Shown: in pieces, positions 46,325 to 56,826 of the stretch
Numbering within the stretch: the first letter of the stretch is position 1
Layout: each line of letters opens with the position of its first letter
Origin: Exiguobacterium indicum HHS 31
GTDB lineage: Bacteria > Bacillota > Bacilli > Exiguobacteriales > Exiguobacteriaceae
NCBI RefSeq assembly: GCF_001939065.1
Contig: NZ_MPSZ01000001.1
Span: 1-64,000 of the forward strand
Length of the DNA: 64,000 nucleotides
Reading direction: 5' to 3'
The notes under the pieces: model-generated
What the model was told of the DNA's origin: nothing
The model's database searches: none
The model's input: only the letters and a program-made list of their open reading frames with translations
Translations under genes and position numbers: made by a program

Positions 46325-47908
46325 TCAATGAACGGACATACATCCTCTGCCATTTTGCTTCGAACGATAGAGCGCTAAATCAGCGCGATGCATGACTTGT
46401 TCGAGTGATTCTCCTGTCACCTGTTCGGCGACTCCGATACTCATCCCGATGTGGACGGTTTGTTCTTCTAAGTGATACGGCATCGAGACGTGAGCGATCC
46501 ATTGTTCACCTAAGTATCGTGCTTCTGTTAAGGATTGAGTCGTCAAGACGATGATGAACTCATCGCCGCCCAGACGAGCTACGAATCCACCAGGTGGAAG
46601 CAACTGTTCGAGACGTTGACTGACCTCGATCAGCAGGAGATCACCTAGCGCGTGACCATACGTATCATTGACTGCTTTAAAGCCGTCTAAATCAAGGCAA
46701 AGATAGATAGAATGCGTTTCTGCAGGCAATTGTTCGATGTATTGAGCAAGACCGTTGCGGTTCGCGAGACCCGTCAGGCTGTCGCGTTGTGACAAGCGTT
46801 CAAACGTCAATTTCTCTTGTTCGGTATGTAGCAAGCGATGAATCAGTCGTTGTAAGGCATCCGTCAGTGTCTCGATTTCTCGGATTCCACGATGATTCGG
46901 GAGTGATTTTGAGGGATCATCCTGCATCTGTTGGGCGGCATGTGTGATTTTTAATAATGGTCGTGTCAATAACTTCGCTAACATCCAGCCGAGTACGGCT
47001 GTGATGAAAGAGGCAATCAATCCGGCGATAAAAATCGTTTGACGTAAAGCGTCGGCATCAGCGAAGGCAATCGAAGTCGGTTGACGCACGAGAACCGTCC
47101 AACCTAGTCCATCGTAATCCTTGTAACCTCGGCTTGCACTTTGACCAGAGACGAATTCTTTCCCTTGCCAAGAAGCGGTCGCAGAAGCATTCGAAGTCAG
47201 CGTTACGCTATCAGGTAATGTTTTACCGCTCCATCCGTTCGGTCCAAGTAAAATCGTCTTTCGATCTTGACTAATGATGAAGACATCGACTTGTTGGAGA
47301 GAGGACGTGGCGCTCTGAAAACTTTGTTCGATCGCTTTTGCCCATTCGAAGCTGAGATGTGTCGCAAGGACACCAGAAAATCGCCCTTTATCGTACAAAG
47401 GTGTACTAATATCGACGAATTGTAACGGTTCACCGCTTGGGTTTGGCAATAATTTTGCGAGTAGAACAGCTTCATGGACATCGCCGATGAATGGTTGTGA
47501 CAAGGCTTGTTGGAAGACGGGGCGTTCCTTGATCGATGTTCCTTCAAGAATCTGATTCGTTGACGCAACGACTTTACCTTTCGCATCTAAGCGACCAATC
47601 CAAGAAAAGTCAGGAATCTGTCGTTGTAACTCTTCGAGTGTCTGCCGTGTTTCTGCTTTTTGTTCTGTTTGTTGAATAGTTGATAAGGAACCCAGCAATT
47701 TTACTTCGGCATAACGTGACCACATGTAATGATCAAGCTTATCAGACAGTTGGTGAGCGGTCGTTGACAGATTCATCCCGACTTCCGATTGGAGTCGGTT
47801 TGTTGCATGTTGACTAATGAAAAAAGTTAATCCGAGCGTCATGCTAAAAAATAGCAGGGAAATCAATCCCGCTAACAAAACATCAAAGCGAAGTGAGAGT
47901 CTGAACAT
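46325..47908 (-). CDS. Diguanylate cyclase with extracellular sensor domain
   Basis: Synthesises c-di-GMP in response to an external signal. The N-terminal membrane helix (about residues 8-30) and a second near residue 280 flank a roughly 240-residue dCACHE-like extracellular domain. A HAMP-like linker and the GGDEF domain follow, with intact active site ARLGGDEFII near residue 452 and no EAL domain. The inhibitory RxxD I-site is absent, since residues before ARL read PPGG. Length 527 from ATG 47908 (TGGAG nine bases upstream); an ATG 15 bases earlier sits directly on the upstream stop. Coupled to the upstream GNAT gene. Confidence 0.9.
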   Translation of the reverse strand: MFRLSLRFDVLLAGLISLLFFSMTLGLTFFISQHATNRLQSEVGMNLSTTAHQLSDKLDHYMWSRYAEVKLLGSLSTIQQTEQKAETRQTLEELQRQIPDFSWIGRLDAKGKVVASTNQILEGTSIKERPVFQQALSQPFIGDVHEAVLLAKLLPNPSGEPLQFVDISTPLYDKGRFSGVLATHLSFEWAKAIEQSFQSATSSLQQVDVFIISQDRKTILLGPNGWSGKTLPDSVTLTSNASATASWQGKEFVSGQSASRGYKDYDGLGWTVLVRQPTSIAFADADALRQTIFIAGLIASFITAVLGWMLAKLLTRPLLKITHAAQQMQDDPSKSLPNHRGIREIETLTDALQRLIHRLLHTEQEKLTFERLSQRDSLTGLANRNGLAQYIEQLPAETHSIYLCLDLDGFKAVNDTYGHALGDLLLIEVSQRLEQLLPPGGFVARLGGDEFIIVLTTQSLTEARYLGEQWIAHVSMPYHLEEQTVHIGMSIGVAEQVTGESLEQVMHRADLALYRSKQNGRGCMSVH

Positions 47909-47923
47909 TGTGCGATACTCCAT

Positions 47924-48403
47924 TCATGCGTTTTCATTTTTTTTACTTACATCATACACGTAGACGTCTACCTGTTGTTCGCGGTTCGAGATACTCGTTC
48001 GTACATATCGAAATTCGTGTTTTTCCCAAAAACGACGGGCTCTTAAATTATCGGGTAAGACCGCGAGATGAATGTGAGGTTCCTGACTTAGAAACTGATC
48101 ACAAAAAGCAGATAGTAACCGACTGCTAGTTCCCGTACCGTGCTGAGAAGCATCCAGTAAAAATAGACCGATCCAAGGTGTACCGTCTTTTGGATGCTTC
48201 GGTAGGTAATCAATCAGTAAGACGGGTTCTCCGTCTACATACCCAATCAGCGATACGGTATCGGGATTTAAAAACTCTTCCTGTAAGGTCGAATCAGAGA
48301 GCGGAAGCACTCGTTCTTCTAAGAGCGCATATGCAGGAACGCTCGCGTACAACGATTGGATGATCGGAAAGTGATCATGTGTTACTTGTTCAAAGCGAAT
48401 CAT
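47924..48403 (-). CDS. GNAT-family N-acetyltransferase
   Basis: 159 residues. The acetyl-CoA binding element DASQHGTGTSSRLLSAFC near residue 92 (GTGTSS) and the motif LPDNLRARRFWEKHEFRYVR near residue 118 are typical of GNAT enzymes. Substrate unknown. Its stop (TGA) abuts the diguanylate cyclase start, suggesting one transcript, but no functional link is implied. Confidence 0.85.
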   Translation of the reverse strand: MIRFEQVTHDHFPIIQSLYASVPAYALLEERVLPLSDSTLQEEFLNPDTVSLIGYVDGEPVLLIDYLPKHPKDGTPWIGLFLLDASQHGTGTSSRLLSAFCDQFLSQEPHIHLAVLPDNLRARRFWEKHEFRYVRTSISNREQQVDVYVYDVSKKNENA

Positions 48404-48556
48404 CTAGCGACTCCATTCTTTATTTTTAATATAAAATTTCTGTTGTTACGCCTTTTTAATTGGAATCAGATTACATATTTGTAAGAAATGAAACTTATCC
48501 TTTAAAATCACGTACACTAATAGCATAGACAAAATATGAATGAGGAGGAAGAGCAG

Positions 48557-49474
48557 ATGTTAAAGATTGAAAATATCTCAAAGCGTCTCGGAAAAGAGCA
48601 AATTTTAAAAGACGTCAGTTTTGAGGTATCCCCAGGAGAAGTGTTCGGCTTCCTCGGACCGAATGGAGCAGGGAAGACGACGACGATTCGGATCATCACG
48701 GGACTACTCGAGCAGGATGCAGGGAAAGTCACAGTCAATGGATTTGATGTCGTAGAAGAGCGTTCGAAAGCGCTGACGCAAATCGGAGCAATCGTTGAAA
48801 ATCCAGCGTTTTATCCTTATCTGACAGGAAAACAAAACTTAGTTCATGCAAAAAATCTCATTCCGGGACTCGGTCAAGTGGATTATGATGCACTAGCACG
48901 ACTCGTTGGTCTTGAAGGAAAGCTTTCAAAAAAAGTCGGAGAGTACTCACTCGGAATGAAGCAACGACTCGGAATTGCTCGTGCCTTGCTACATAACCCG
49001 CGCGTCTTGATTTTAGATGAACCGACGAATGGTCTGGATCCATCCGGAATTGCAGAGCTTCGTGAATATTTACGCCAAATGGCGCGTGAGCAAGATATCG
49101 CGATTTTAATTTCAAGCCATATGTTGAGTGAGATGGAACAAATCAGTGATCGTTATGCGATCATCGATCAGGGTGTCATCAAGTCGGTCGAGTCCGTTCG
49201 TAATGAAACTGGAGCGAAAATCGCTCTTCGTGTCAATGCAGAAGCGATGACAGAGGTACTCGATGCCCTTCGCGTCGCGAACTACCCATCAGAAGTACTC
49301 GAGAATAAAATTATTATCACCGCACCGGAAAGTGAATGTCCAGCTATCGCTCGACTCGTCGTGCCGATTGCCGATTTACATGAACTGACCGTTAAACGTT
49401 TGACGCTTGAGGAACAATTCCTGCAAGTAACGAAAAAAGAGGGGGATTCACATGCTTTCGCTCATACAAAATGA
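48557..49474 (+). CDS. ABC-2 type transporter ATP-binding protein
   Basis: Exporter ATPase, 305 residues: Walker A GPNGAGKTTTIRII near residue 37, signature YSLGMKQRLGIARALL near residue 133, Walker B LILDEPTNGLDPSGI near residue 154, and a C-terminal DrrA/BcrA-like tail. Resembles bacitracin or lantibiotic resistance exporters, though the substrate cannot be told. GAGGAGG lies upstream; I chose ATG 48557 because the earlier ATG is inside or before the ribosome site. Overlaps the permease gene by 23 bp. Confidence 0.9.
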   Translation: MLKIENISKRLGKEQILKDVSFEVSPGEVFGFLGPNGAGKTTTIRIITGLLEQDAGKVTVNGFDVVEERSKALTQIGAIVENPAFYPYLTGKQNLVHAKNLIPGLGQVDYDALARLVGLEGKLSKKVGEYSLGMKQRLGIARALLHNPRVLILDEPTNGLDPSGIAELREYLRQMAREQDIAILISSHMLSEMEQISDRYAIIDQGVIKSVESVRNETGAKIALRVNAEAMTEVLDALRVANYPSEVLENKIIITAPESECPAIARLVVPIADLHELTVKRLTLEEQFLQVTKKEGDSHAFAHTK

Positions 49475-50195
49475 ATGGATGAAATGGTGGACGACTAAAA
49501 AAGCGAAAATCGTTTTAGCACTATATGTCGTTATTGCAGTTGGTATTATCATCGTTGCAAAGACGAATGATTTTGAGTTCACACGTTATGATTATTATTC
49601 ATCAACGTTCCTTTTACTGACATCTCTATTAGGAATCATCACGATTGTCTTCACGGCAGAAGCCATCGGGAATGAAGTACGTTATGACACGATGAAACAC
49701 TTATTAATGAGTCCGTATTCCCGAATGACGATTTATTTCTCGAAACTTATCTTTTCGATCTTGATCATGTTGTTCCAATTCGTGTTCATCGCTGCGATCG
49801 TCTACGCAGGCTCATTTGTGTTTTCAGAGGCAGGAGATCCAATTCTGTTCCGCGATACGATCGTCGAAGTTGTCAGTCCGATTTTTACAATATTCATGAC
49901 GTTATTCTTCTCATTGTTGTTCCGTTCTGTTGGAATGATTATCGGCTTCACCGTACTAGCACAGTTCTTTACGAGCATTGCGGGTAACTTACTGGTTGGT
50001 TTCAAACCAGCAATCGCTAAGTGGATCGTATTCATGCATTTAGACTGGTCAATGTATTTCAAGGATTCTATGACCTATGGTACGAGTGAAGCGATGGGAA
50101 CAACTTTGACGTTCTCCGCCTTGTTCGTATTGGCTCATATCATCGTCTTGTTAGGTGCATCGATTCTTGTCTTCCAAAGAAAATCATATACGTAA
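49452..50195 (+). CDS. ABC-2 type transporter permease
   Basis: 247 residues with six predicted membrane spans (about 20-40, 55-75, 105-130, 145-165, 170-190, 220-240). The EWMKWWTTKKAKI start and conserved NEVRYDTMKHLLMSPYSR loop match DUF/ABC-2 permeases. Overlaps the 3' end of the ATPase gene by 23 bp, so the two form one transporter. Followed by a strong terminator. Confidence 0.88.
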   Translation: MLSLIQNEWMKWWTTKKAKIVLALYVVIAVGIIIVAKTNDFEFTRYDYYSSTFLLLTSLLGIITIVFTAEAIGNEVRYDTMKHLLMSPYSRMTIYFSKLIFSILIMLFQFVFIAAIVYAGSFVFSEAGDPILFRDTIVEVVSPIFTIFMTLFFSLLFRSVGMIIGFTVLAQFFTSIAGNLLVGFKPAIAKWIVFMHLDWSMYFKDSMTYGTSEAMGTTLTFSALFVLAHIIVLLGASILVFQRKSYT

Positions 50196-50198
50196 ATG

Positions 50199-50246
50199 AA
50201 AGAGCTGCTATTGATAGATGAATTTGTCTATCAATAGCAGCTCTTT
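50199..50246. terminator. Terminator between the ABC operon and yczE-like gene
   Basis: AAGAGCTGCTATTGATAG pairs with CTATCAATAGCAGCTCTT; T and A tracts flank both sides. Confidence 0.9.
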
Positions 50247-50254
50247 TACAGTAT

Positions 50255-50896
50255 TCAAGAACTTGTCCGTTTAGGTGGACGTGCTGTAATCGGGAACAAT
50301 CGCTGAAACCATTCGATCAGTGGACCGTTCAATAAGAGAAAAATGAAAGTTCCGACTCCGATGCCGATCAGTTCGCGTTCAATCAGTGAAAAGAGACAAG
50401 CAATCAAAAAAGGAATGCCGAGGCTGATTGTTGCCCCGAGCGAGGTACTTTTAAAGCGACTGATCAGTGACTTCATCAAGTAATCCGGTGGCATCAATAC
50501 GAATCCGATTTGTAGATAGAGAGCGAGTCCAAGTGAAATCAATGGCATGCCGATCAACATGTACACAACGCGCATCCAAAGTCCCTGTGGTGTATAAATC
50601 AATTGATGGATCGATAAGAAGAAATCAATCGCAGCGCCGAACAGGACGACGAGTGCGAAACTGAGGACGATCGTCCACCAACTAAATCGACTCCCAAGAG
50701 AGAGTGCCGCAATCAAAGCGAGCACATGTAAGACGATGATCGCTAGTCCGACAGTTAAAGGGGAGATGGTCGCAACGGCTTCACTCGCTGATGTCCAAGG
50801 TGCACTCCCGATCGAGGCGGTCACCATGAAGCTGTTTCCTAAGGCGTTAATTAAAATAGAGAATAAATAGATGACAATCCGTTTTTGCTGACTCAT
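50255..50896 (-). CDS. YczE-like membrane protein
   Basis: About 213 residues with five to six membrane spans. The N-terminal RIVIYLFSILINALGNSFMV followed by TASIGSAPWTSASEAVA is the pattern of the YczE/YyaS/YitT-type group. In Bacillus, YczE affects bacillaene production, but function is unclear. The start is ambiguous. A perfect ribosome site AGGAGGTG lies 33 bases before ATG 50896 with no good start in between; a GTG within that site (at 50929) is also possible and adds 11 residues. Confidence 0.75.
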   Translation of the reverse strand: MSQQKRIVIYLFSILINALGNSFMVTASIGSAPWTSASEAVATISPLTVGLAIIVLHVLALIAALSLGSRFSWWTIVLSFALVVLFGAAIDFFLSIHQLIYTPQGLWMRVVYMLIGMPLISLGLALYLQIGFVLMPPDYLMKSLISRFKSTSLGATISLGIPFLIACLFSLIERELIGIGVGTFIFLLLNGPLIEWFQRLFPITARPPKRTSS

Positions 50897-51066
50897 TGAC
50901 GTGCACAGACGGTAGGACTGCGCGTTCACCTCCTGAAAAGAAATCGTTTCGTTAAGCTATACCCTAATCGTAGCGCTCTTTTCACTTATTTTCATGAAAA
51001 GAGCATTGCCTATTCCTTATGTTTCACGACATACTTAGGACACATTACGAATCAGGGGGAGAACAT

Positions 51067-51630
51067 ATGACATATTTTGGACAGAAGATCCTGCCTTCCG
51101 TTAGAAAATTAGAAGACTTTGAAAAGATGCTGAAGAGTCCATATGAATATGGGGTCTTACTCGAAATGCATGTATCGCGTTTAAAAGCGGTCTATGAGAT
51201 GGCGCATCGTTACGACAAAAAAATGTTTTTGCACATGGATCTCGTTCAAGGGTTAAAAAATGATGAATATGCCACAGAATACGTCTGCCAAGAATTGAAG
51301 CCGTATGGTGTCATTTCGACGAAGGCGAGCGTCATCTTGAAAGCACGTCAAAAAAAGGTCAAGACGATGCAACGCATGTTCTTACTTGATTCCAGTTCAC
51401 TCGAAAAAAGTTATCAACTCATGGAACGGACGCAACCTGATTACATCGAAGTGTTACCAGGGTTAATGCCAAAGTATATTCAAGAAGTGAAAGAAAAGAC
51501 AGGGCGTCTCGTATTCGCCGGTGGACTCATCGATACGGTCGAGGAAGTGGAACAAGCGATTGAAGCAGGTGCCTCAAGTATCACTACATCGAATAAGGAC
51601 TTGTGGCGTCATTTTGAACCACGCTCTTAA
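51067..51630 (+). CDS. glpP: Glycerol-3-phosphate-responsive antiterminator GlpP
   Basis: RNA-binding protein that, with glycerol-3-phosphate, prevents termination in leaders of glp genes. KILPSVRKLEDFEKMLKSPY starts the family domain, and the TIM-barrel-like phosphate region FAGGLIDTVEEVEQAIEAGA is near residue 155. Length 187 residues. GGGGGAG precedes ATG 51067. It lies upstream of glpF, and two leader terminators in this window (51717-51788 and 54224-54280) are its predicted targets. Confidence 0.93.
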   Translation: MTYFGQKILPSVRKLEDFEKMLKSPYEYGVLLEMHVSRLKAVYEMAHRYDKKMFLHMDLVQGLKNDEYATEYVCQELKPYGVISTKASVILKARQKKVKTMQRMFLLDSSSLEKSYQLMERTQPDYIEVLPGLMPKYIQEVKEKTGRLVFAGGLIDTVEEVEQAIEAGASSITTSNKDLWRHFEPRS

Positions 51631-51660
51631 GTTGATTGTGAGGAAAATCATTCGGATTAT

Positions 51661-51689
51661 TTGACAGCGTTTTCACTGATTGTTATAGT
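51661..51689 (+). promoter_or_regulatory. glpF promoter
   Basis: TTGACA (51661-51666), 17 bp, and an extended -10 TGTTATAGT (TATAGT at 51684-51689). A near-consensus sigma-A promoter located 136 bp before glpF. Confidence 0.85.
51662..51675 (+). promoter_or_regulatory. Possible CcpA cre site over the glpF -35 box
   Basis: TGACAGCGTTTTCA fits the cre pattern TGNNARCGNWWWCA at its fixed positions. Covering the -35 box would allow glucose repression, consistent with CcpA control of glycerol uptake in Bacillus. Confidence 0.5.
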
Positions 51690-51716
51690 GATATCAAGTT
51701 GATACAAAGTGACGGA

Positions 51717-51788
51717 GAAAAGGGAGATTCACGTGTGAGTCCTGCTTGAAGAACATTCAAGTATGAACTGACGTGGATCTCCTTTTTA
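51717..51788 (+). terminator. GlpP-dependent leader terminator of glpFK
   Basis: Imperfect long hairpin: AAAAGGGAGATTCACGT with ACGTGGATCTCCTTTTT, with inner stem GCTTGAA/TTCAAGT, then a T tract. It lies in the leader (about 130 nt) between the promoter and glpF. The preceding CGGAGAAAAGGG is shared with the glpD leader and is probably the GlpP-binding/antiterminator part. Confidence 0.8.
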
Positions 51789-51825
51789 TGTTGCTTTTTT
51801 CACATAACCAAAAGGAGGAACACAT

Positions 51826-52650
51826 ATGTCACCCATTTTAGCGGAATTTTTAGGCACAGCTTTGCTTGTCGCGCTTGGGAACGGTGTTGGTGCAGGCGTT
51901 AGTTTGACGAAATCGTTTGCGAAGGATGCAGGTTGGATTGTCATCACGTTTGCATGGGGTTTTGCCGTGGCGATTGCAGCGTATGCCGTCGGTCAATTCA
52001 GTGGAGCACACCTTAACCCAGCAGTAACGCTTGGTTTAGCCTTTGACGGTTCATTTGCATGGGCAGACGTACCAGGCTATATCGTCGCTCAAATTGCCGG
52101 CGGGATACTTGGTGCAAGTCTTGTTTTCGTCCATTACTTACCACACTGGGCAGAGACGAAAGACCCAGCAACGAAACTCGGCGTCTTTGCGACGTCACCA
52201 GCGATTCCACATACATTTGCCAATCTAATGAGTGAAATGATCGCGACATTCTTGCTTGTCATTGGGTTGTTATCAATCGGAGCAAATAAGTTCTCAGATG
52301 GTCTAAATCCATTGATCGTCGGTTTCTTGATCGTCAGCCTCGGTATGTCATTCGGAGGAACGACAGGATATGCGATGAATCCGGCGCGGGACCTTGGTCC
52401 ACGTATCGCCCACTTCATCCTACCGATTCATGGAAAAGGATCATCGAACTGGGGGTACTCTTGGATTCCGGTTCTCGGACCAGTTCTCGGTGGAAGTCTT
52501 GGCGGATTGTTTTATCGTTCGGTCTTCACAGGGAAAGATACACCGGCTTTTTGGATTGTAGGACTTGTGACAATCGTCATATTAGGCTTATGCTATAGAT
52601 TCGGTGTTCGTCCGAACAAAACAACGTCAGTGGAGTCAAAGTCAGCTTAA
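51826..52650 (+). CDS. glpF: Glycerol uptake facilitator GlpF
   Basis: Aquaglyceroporin, 274 residues, six membrane spans and two NPA loops: HLNPAVTLGLAF near residue 65 and GYAMNPARDLGP near residue 184. The second loop plus the downstream half-helix pattern are those of glycerol-permeable members. GGAGG precedes the ATG. Co-transcribed with glpK, 30 bp downstream. Confidence 0.95.
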   Translation: MSPILAEFLGTALLVALGNGVGAGVSLTKSFAKDAGWIVITFAWGFAVAIAAYAVGQFSGAHLNPAVTLGLAFDGSFAWADVPGYIVAQIAGGILGASLVFVHYLPHWAETKDPATKLGVFATSPAIPHTFANLMSEMIATFLLVIGLLSIGANKFSDGLNPLIVGFLIVSLGMSFGGTTGYAMNPARDLGPRIAHFILPIHGKGSSNWGYSWIPVLGPVLGGSLGGLFYRSVFTGKDTPAFWIVGLVTIVILGLCYRFGVRPNKTTSVESKSA

Positions 52651-52659
52651 CTTATTTAG

Positions 52660-54189
<1,530 letters not shown>

Positions 54190-54223
54190 AAGGTCAAGTT
54201 AATAAATCGGTCGGAGAATATGG

Positions 54224-54280
54224 AGAGACCACAGCAGCAGTTGACATAGTCAGCGTGTTTGTTGTGGTCTCTTTTTTTTT
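54224..54280 (+). terminator. GlpP-dependent leader terminator of glpD
   Basis: AGAGACCACA (54224-54233) pairs with TGTGGTCTCT (54263-54272) and is followed by eight T. The leader before it (CGGAGAATATGGAGAG) matches that of glpF. Position between glpD promoter and start fits GlpP antitermination. Confidence 0.85.
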
Positions 54281-54305
54281 CGAACCTAAACAGGAGGAAC
54301 TATTC

Positions 54306-55961
54306 ATGGCTAACCAACCATTCTCAAGCAAAAACCGTGCAGATGTCTATAATCGATTAACACGTGAAGAACTCGATCTACTCGTCGTAGGTGGCGGTAT
54401 CACAGGTGCGGGGATTGCCCTCGATGCAGCGTCACGCGGTATGAAGATTGGCCTCGTCGAAATGCAGGATTTCGCGTCCGGTACGTCTAGTCGTTCAACG
54501 AAATTAGTCCATGGTGGTCTACGTTATTTAAAACAATTCGAAGTTCAAATGGTCGCGGAAGTCGGTAAAGAACGTGCGATCGTTTACGAAAACGGACCAC
54601 ACGTCACGACACCAGAGTGGATGTTGCTTCCGATGCACAAAGGCGGTACGTTCGGACCGTTCAGTACGTCAATCGGTCTTCGTGTTTATGACTTCTTAGC
54701 AGGTGTTAAACGTTCGGAATGGCGTACGATGTTATCTGCGAAAGAAACATTAGCGAAAGAACCACTCGTCAAACAACAAGGTCTCAAAGGTGGCGGTTAT
54801 TACGTTGAGTACCGTACAGATGACGCCCGTCTAACAATCGAAGTTATGAAAGAAGCGGTTGAACACGGTGCACGCGTCGTCAACTATACAAAAGCGGAAG
54901 AAATCATCTACGATGCTGGAAAAGTCGTCGGCATGCGTGTGACAGACCTCTTGACAGGTGACGTACATGAAATCCGTGCGAAAAAAGTCGTCAACGCGAC
55001 AGGTCCATGGGTTGATGAATTACGTGAAAAAGATGGCTCTAAAGTCGGGAAACAACTTCGTTTGACAAAAGGTGTCCACGTCGTCATCGATCAATCGAAA
55101 TTCCCACTTAAACAAGCGGTCTATTTCGATACACCAGACGGTCGGATGATCTTCGCGATTCCACGTAATGGAAAAGCATACGTTGGTACGACAGATACGT
55201 TCTTCGATAAAGATACTGCACATCCGAAGTTCACAGTCGAAGACCAAGACTACGTCTTAGACGCGATTCACTATATGTTCCCAGAGGTTAAAGTGACAGC
55301 AGAAGACGTTGAATCAAGCTGGGCTGGTGTACGTCCATTGATTTATGAAGAAGGAAAAGACCCTTCTGAAATCTCTCGTAAAGATGAAGTATGGCAGTCT
55401 GAGTCAGGTCTCATCACGATTGCGGGTGGGAAATTGACTGGATACCGTAAAATGGGTGAGCACGTCGTTGATCTCGTCGCTAAACTTTTGAAAAAAGAAG
55501 AGAACGTCGCGTATGCACGTTGTTCGACGAAAAACATGCCAATGTCTGGTGGACACGTCGGCGGAGCAAAAGGATTTGCTGAATTCTTAAAAGCTCAAAC
55601 AGCAACGAACGGTCTAACGACAGAAGAAGTTCAATTCCTAGCAAAACGCTACGGTTCGAACTTACCGAAAGTACTGGAATATGCAGCAGCATTCGATGCA
55701 GCAACGACAGCTCTTCCACGTTCTGTCTATGCACAACTCCACTACAGCATCGAACATGAAATGGTCGCTCGTCCAATCGACTTCTTCATCCGCCGTACAG
55801 GTGCTGTCTTCTTCGACATCGCTTGGGCTCGTGCGCACAAAGATGCCGTCATCGAAGAAATGAAATCTGTCTTGAACTGGACAGCAGAACAAACAGATGC
55901 TTATACGAAAGAACTCGATATCGAAATCGAAGATGCAGCACATGCACTCGTGACAGAATAA
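54306..55961 (+). CDS. glpD: Aerobic glycerol-3-phosphate dehydrogenase
   Basis: FAD enzyme at the membrane that oxidises glycerol-3-phosphate to dihydroxyacetone phosphate and feeds electrons to quinone. The FAD site [19 protein letters not shown] is near residue 25 and [16 protein letters not shown] near residue 66. [11 protein letters not shown] and [16 protein letters not shown] are conserved. Length 551 residues. GGAGGAAC is before ATG 54306. Own terminator after the stop. Confidence 0.95.
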   Translation: MANQPFSSKNRADVYNRLTREELDLLVVGGGITGAGIALDAASRGMKIGLVEMQDFASGTSSRSTKLVHGGLRYLKQFEVQMVAEVGKERAIVYENGPHVTTPEWMLLPMHKGGTFGPFSTSIGLRVYDFLAGVKRSEWRTMLSAKETLAKEPLVKQQGLKGGGYYVEYRTDDARLTIEVMKEAVEHGARVVNYTKAEEIIYDAGKVVGMRVTDLLTGDVHEIRAKKVVNATGPWVDELREKDGSKVGKQLRLTKGVHVVIDQSKFPLKQAVYFDTPDGRMIFAIPRNGKAYVGTTDTFFDKDTAHPKFTVEDQDYVLDAIHYMFPEVKVTAEDVESSWAGVRPLIYEEGKDPSEISRKDEVWQSESGLITIAGGKLTGYRKMGEHVVDLVAKLLKKEENVAYARCSTKNMPMSGGHVGGAKGFAEFLKAQTATNGLTTEEVQFLAKRYGSNLPKVLEYAAAFDAATTALPRSVYAQLHYSIEHEMVARPIDFFIRRTGAVFFDIAWARAHKDAVIEEMKSVLNWTAEQTDAYTKELDIEIEDAAHALVTE

Positions 55962-55976
55962 GCTCTCTAACTCATC

Positions 55977-56013
55977 AAGGAATCAAGATCAATATGATCT
56001 TGATTCCTTTTTT
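55977..56013 (+). terminator. Terminator of glpD
   Basis: AAGGAATCAAGATCA pairs with TGATCTTGATTCCTT around ATA, followed by a T run. Confidence 0.9.
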
Positions 56014-56106
56014 GCATATTCGTATTGGCGCGGGCGGAAAGATTGCAACTCTGTCTAGAGGCGACTATGCTTAATGTATGAAATTACACAAAAGGAGAGA
56101 ACACAG

Positions 56107-56787
56107 ATGAAAGTAGAAGTATGGTCGGATTACGCATGTCCGTTTTGTTATATTGGGAAGCGTCGCTTAGAACAAGCGATTGCGAACGAAAAGTTAGATG
56201 TCGAGGTCGAATTCAAGAGCTTTGAACTCGATCCAGATGCACCAGCAGTACCGACACAAGGCTTATACGAAATTCTTGCGTCAAAATATGGAACGACTCT
56301 CGAGCAAGCACGGAATATGTCGCAAGGTGTCGTTGATACGGCACGTCAGGAAGGTTTGTACTACGAGATGGATCGTGTCATCCCAGCCAATACATTCGAG
56401 GCTCATCGTCTGACTCAATTCGCTAAAAAACATGGTAAGATGAATGCAGTATCAGAAGCCTTGTTTACAGCGTATTTCATGAATGGAGAAGATTTGAATG
56501 ACCCAGCCATTTTGACACGGATCGCAGTAGATGCTGGACTTGCTGAAGCAGACGTCACAGCGTTTCTTGCGTCAGAAGAACTGGCGACAGATGTTCGAGA
56601 AGAAGAAGCGATGGCACAACAACTCGGAGTTCGTGGTGTACCGTTCTTCGTCTTCGACCGGAAATATGCGATTTCAGGCGCACAACCAGTGGAAGCATTC
56701 GAACAAGTCTTCGCGAAGATCCGCCAAGAACAAACACTTGAAGTCATCGCTGAAGGTGATGCGTGTGGTGTTGACGGCTGTAACTGA
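56107..56787 (+). CDS. DsbA-family (FrnE-like) oxidoreductase
   Basis: 226-residue thioredoxin-fold protein with an inserted helical domain. WSDYACPFCYIGKRRLE near residue 6 has the redox CxxC (CPFC) and the second-half cis-proline in GVPFFVFDRKYAISGAQP near residue 170. Very similar in layout to FrnE/DsbA-like cytosolic oxidoreductases; no signal peptide. GGAGAG precedes ATG 56107. Physiological role not known. Confidence 0.9.
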   Translation: MKVEVWSDYACPFCYIGKRRLEQAIANEKLDVEVEFKSFELDPDAPAVPTQGLYEILASKYGTTLEQARNMSQGVVDTARQEGLYYEMDRVIPANTFEAHRLTQFAKKHGKMNAVSEALFTAYFMNGEDLNDPAILTRIAVDAGLAEADVTAFLASEELATDVREEEAMAQQLGVRGVPFFVFDRKYAISGAQPVEAFEQVFAKIRQEQTLEVIAEGDACGVDGCN

Positions 56788-56826
56788 TCACATTATGATT
56801 CCATCACAAAGGAGCACGAAACCCTT

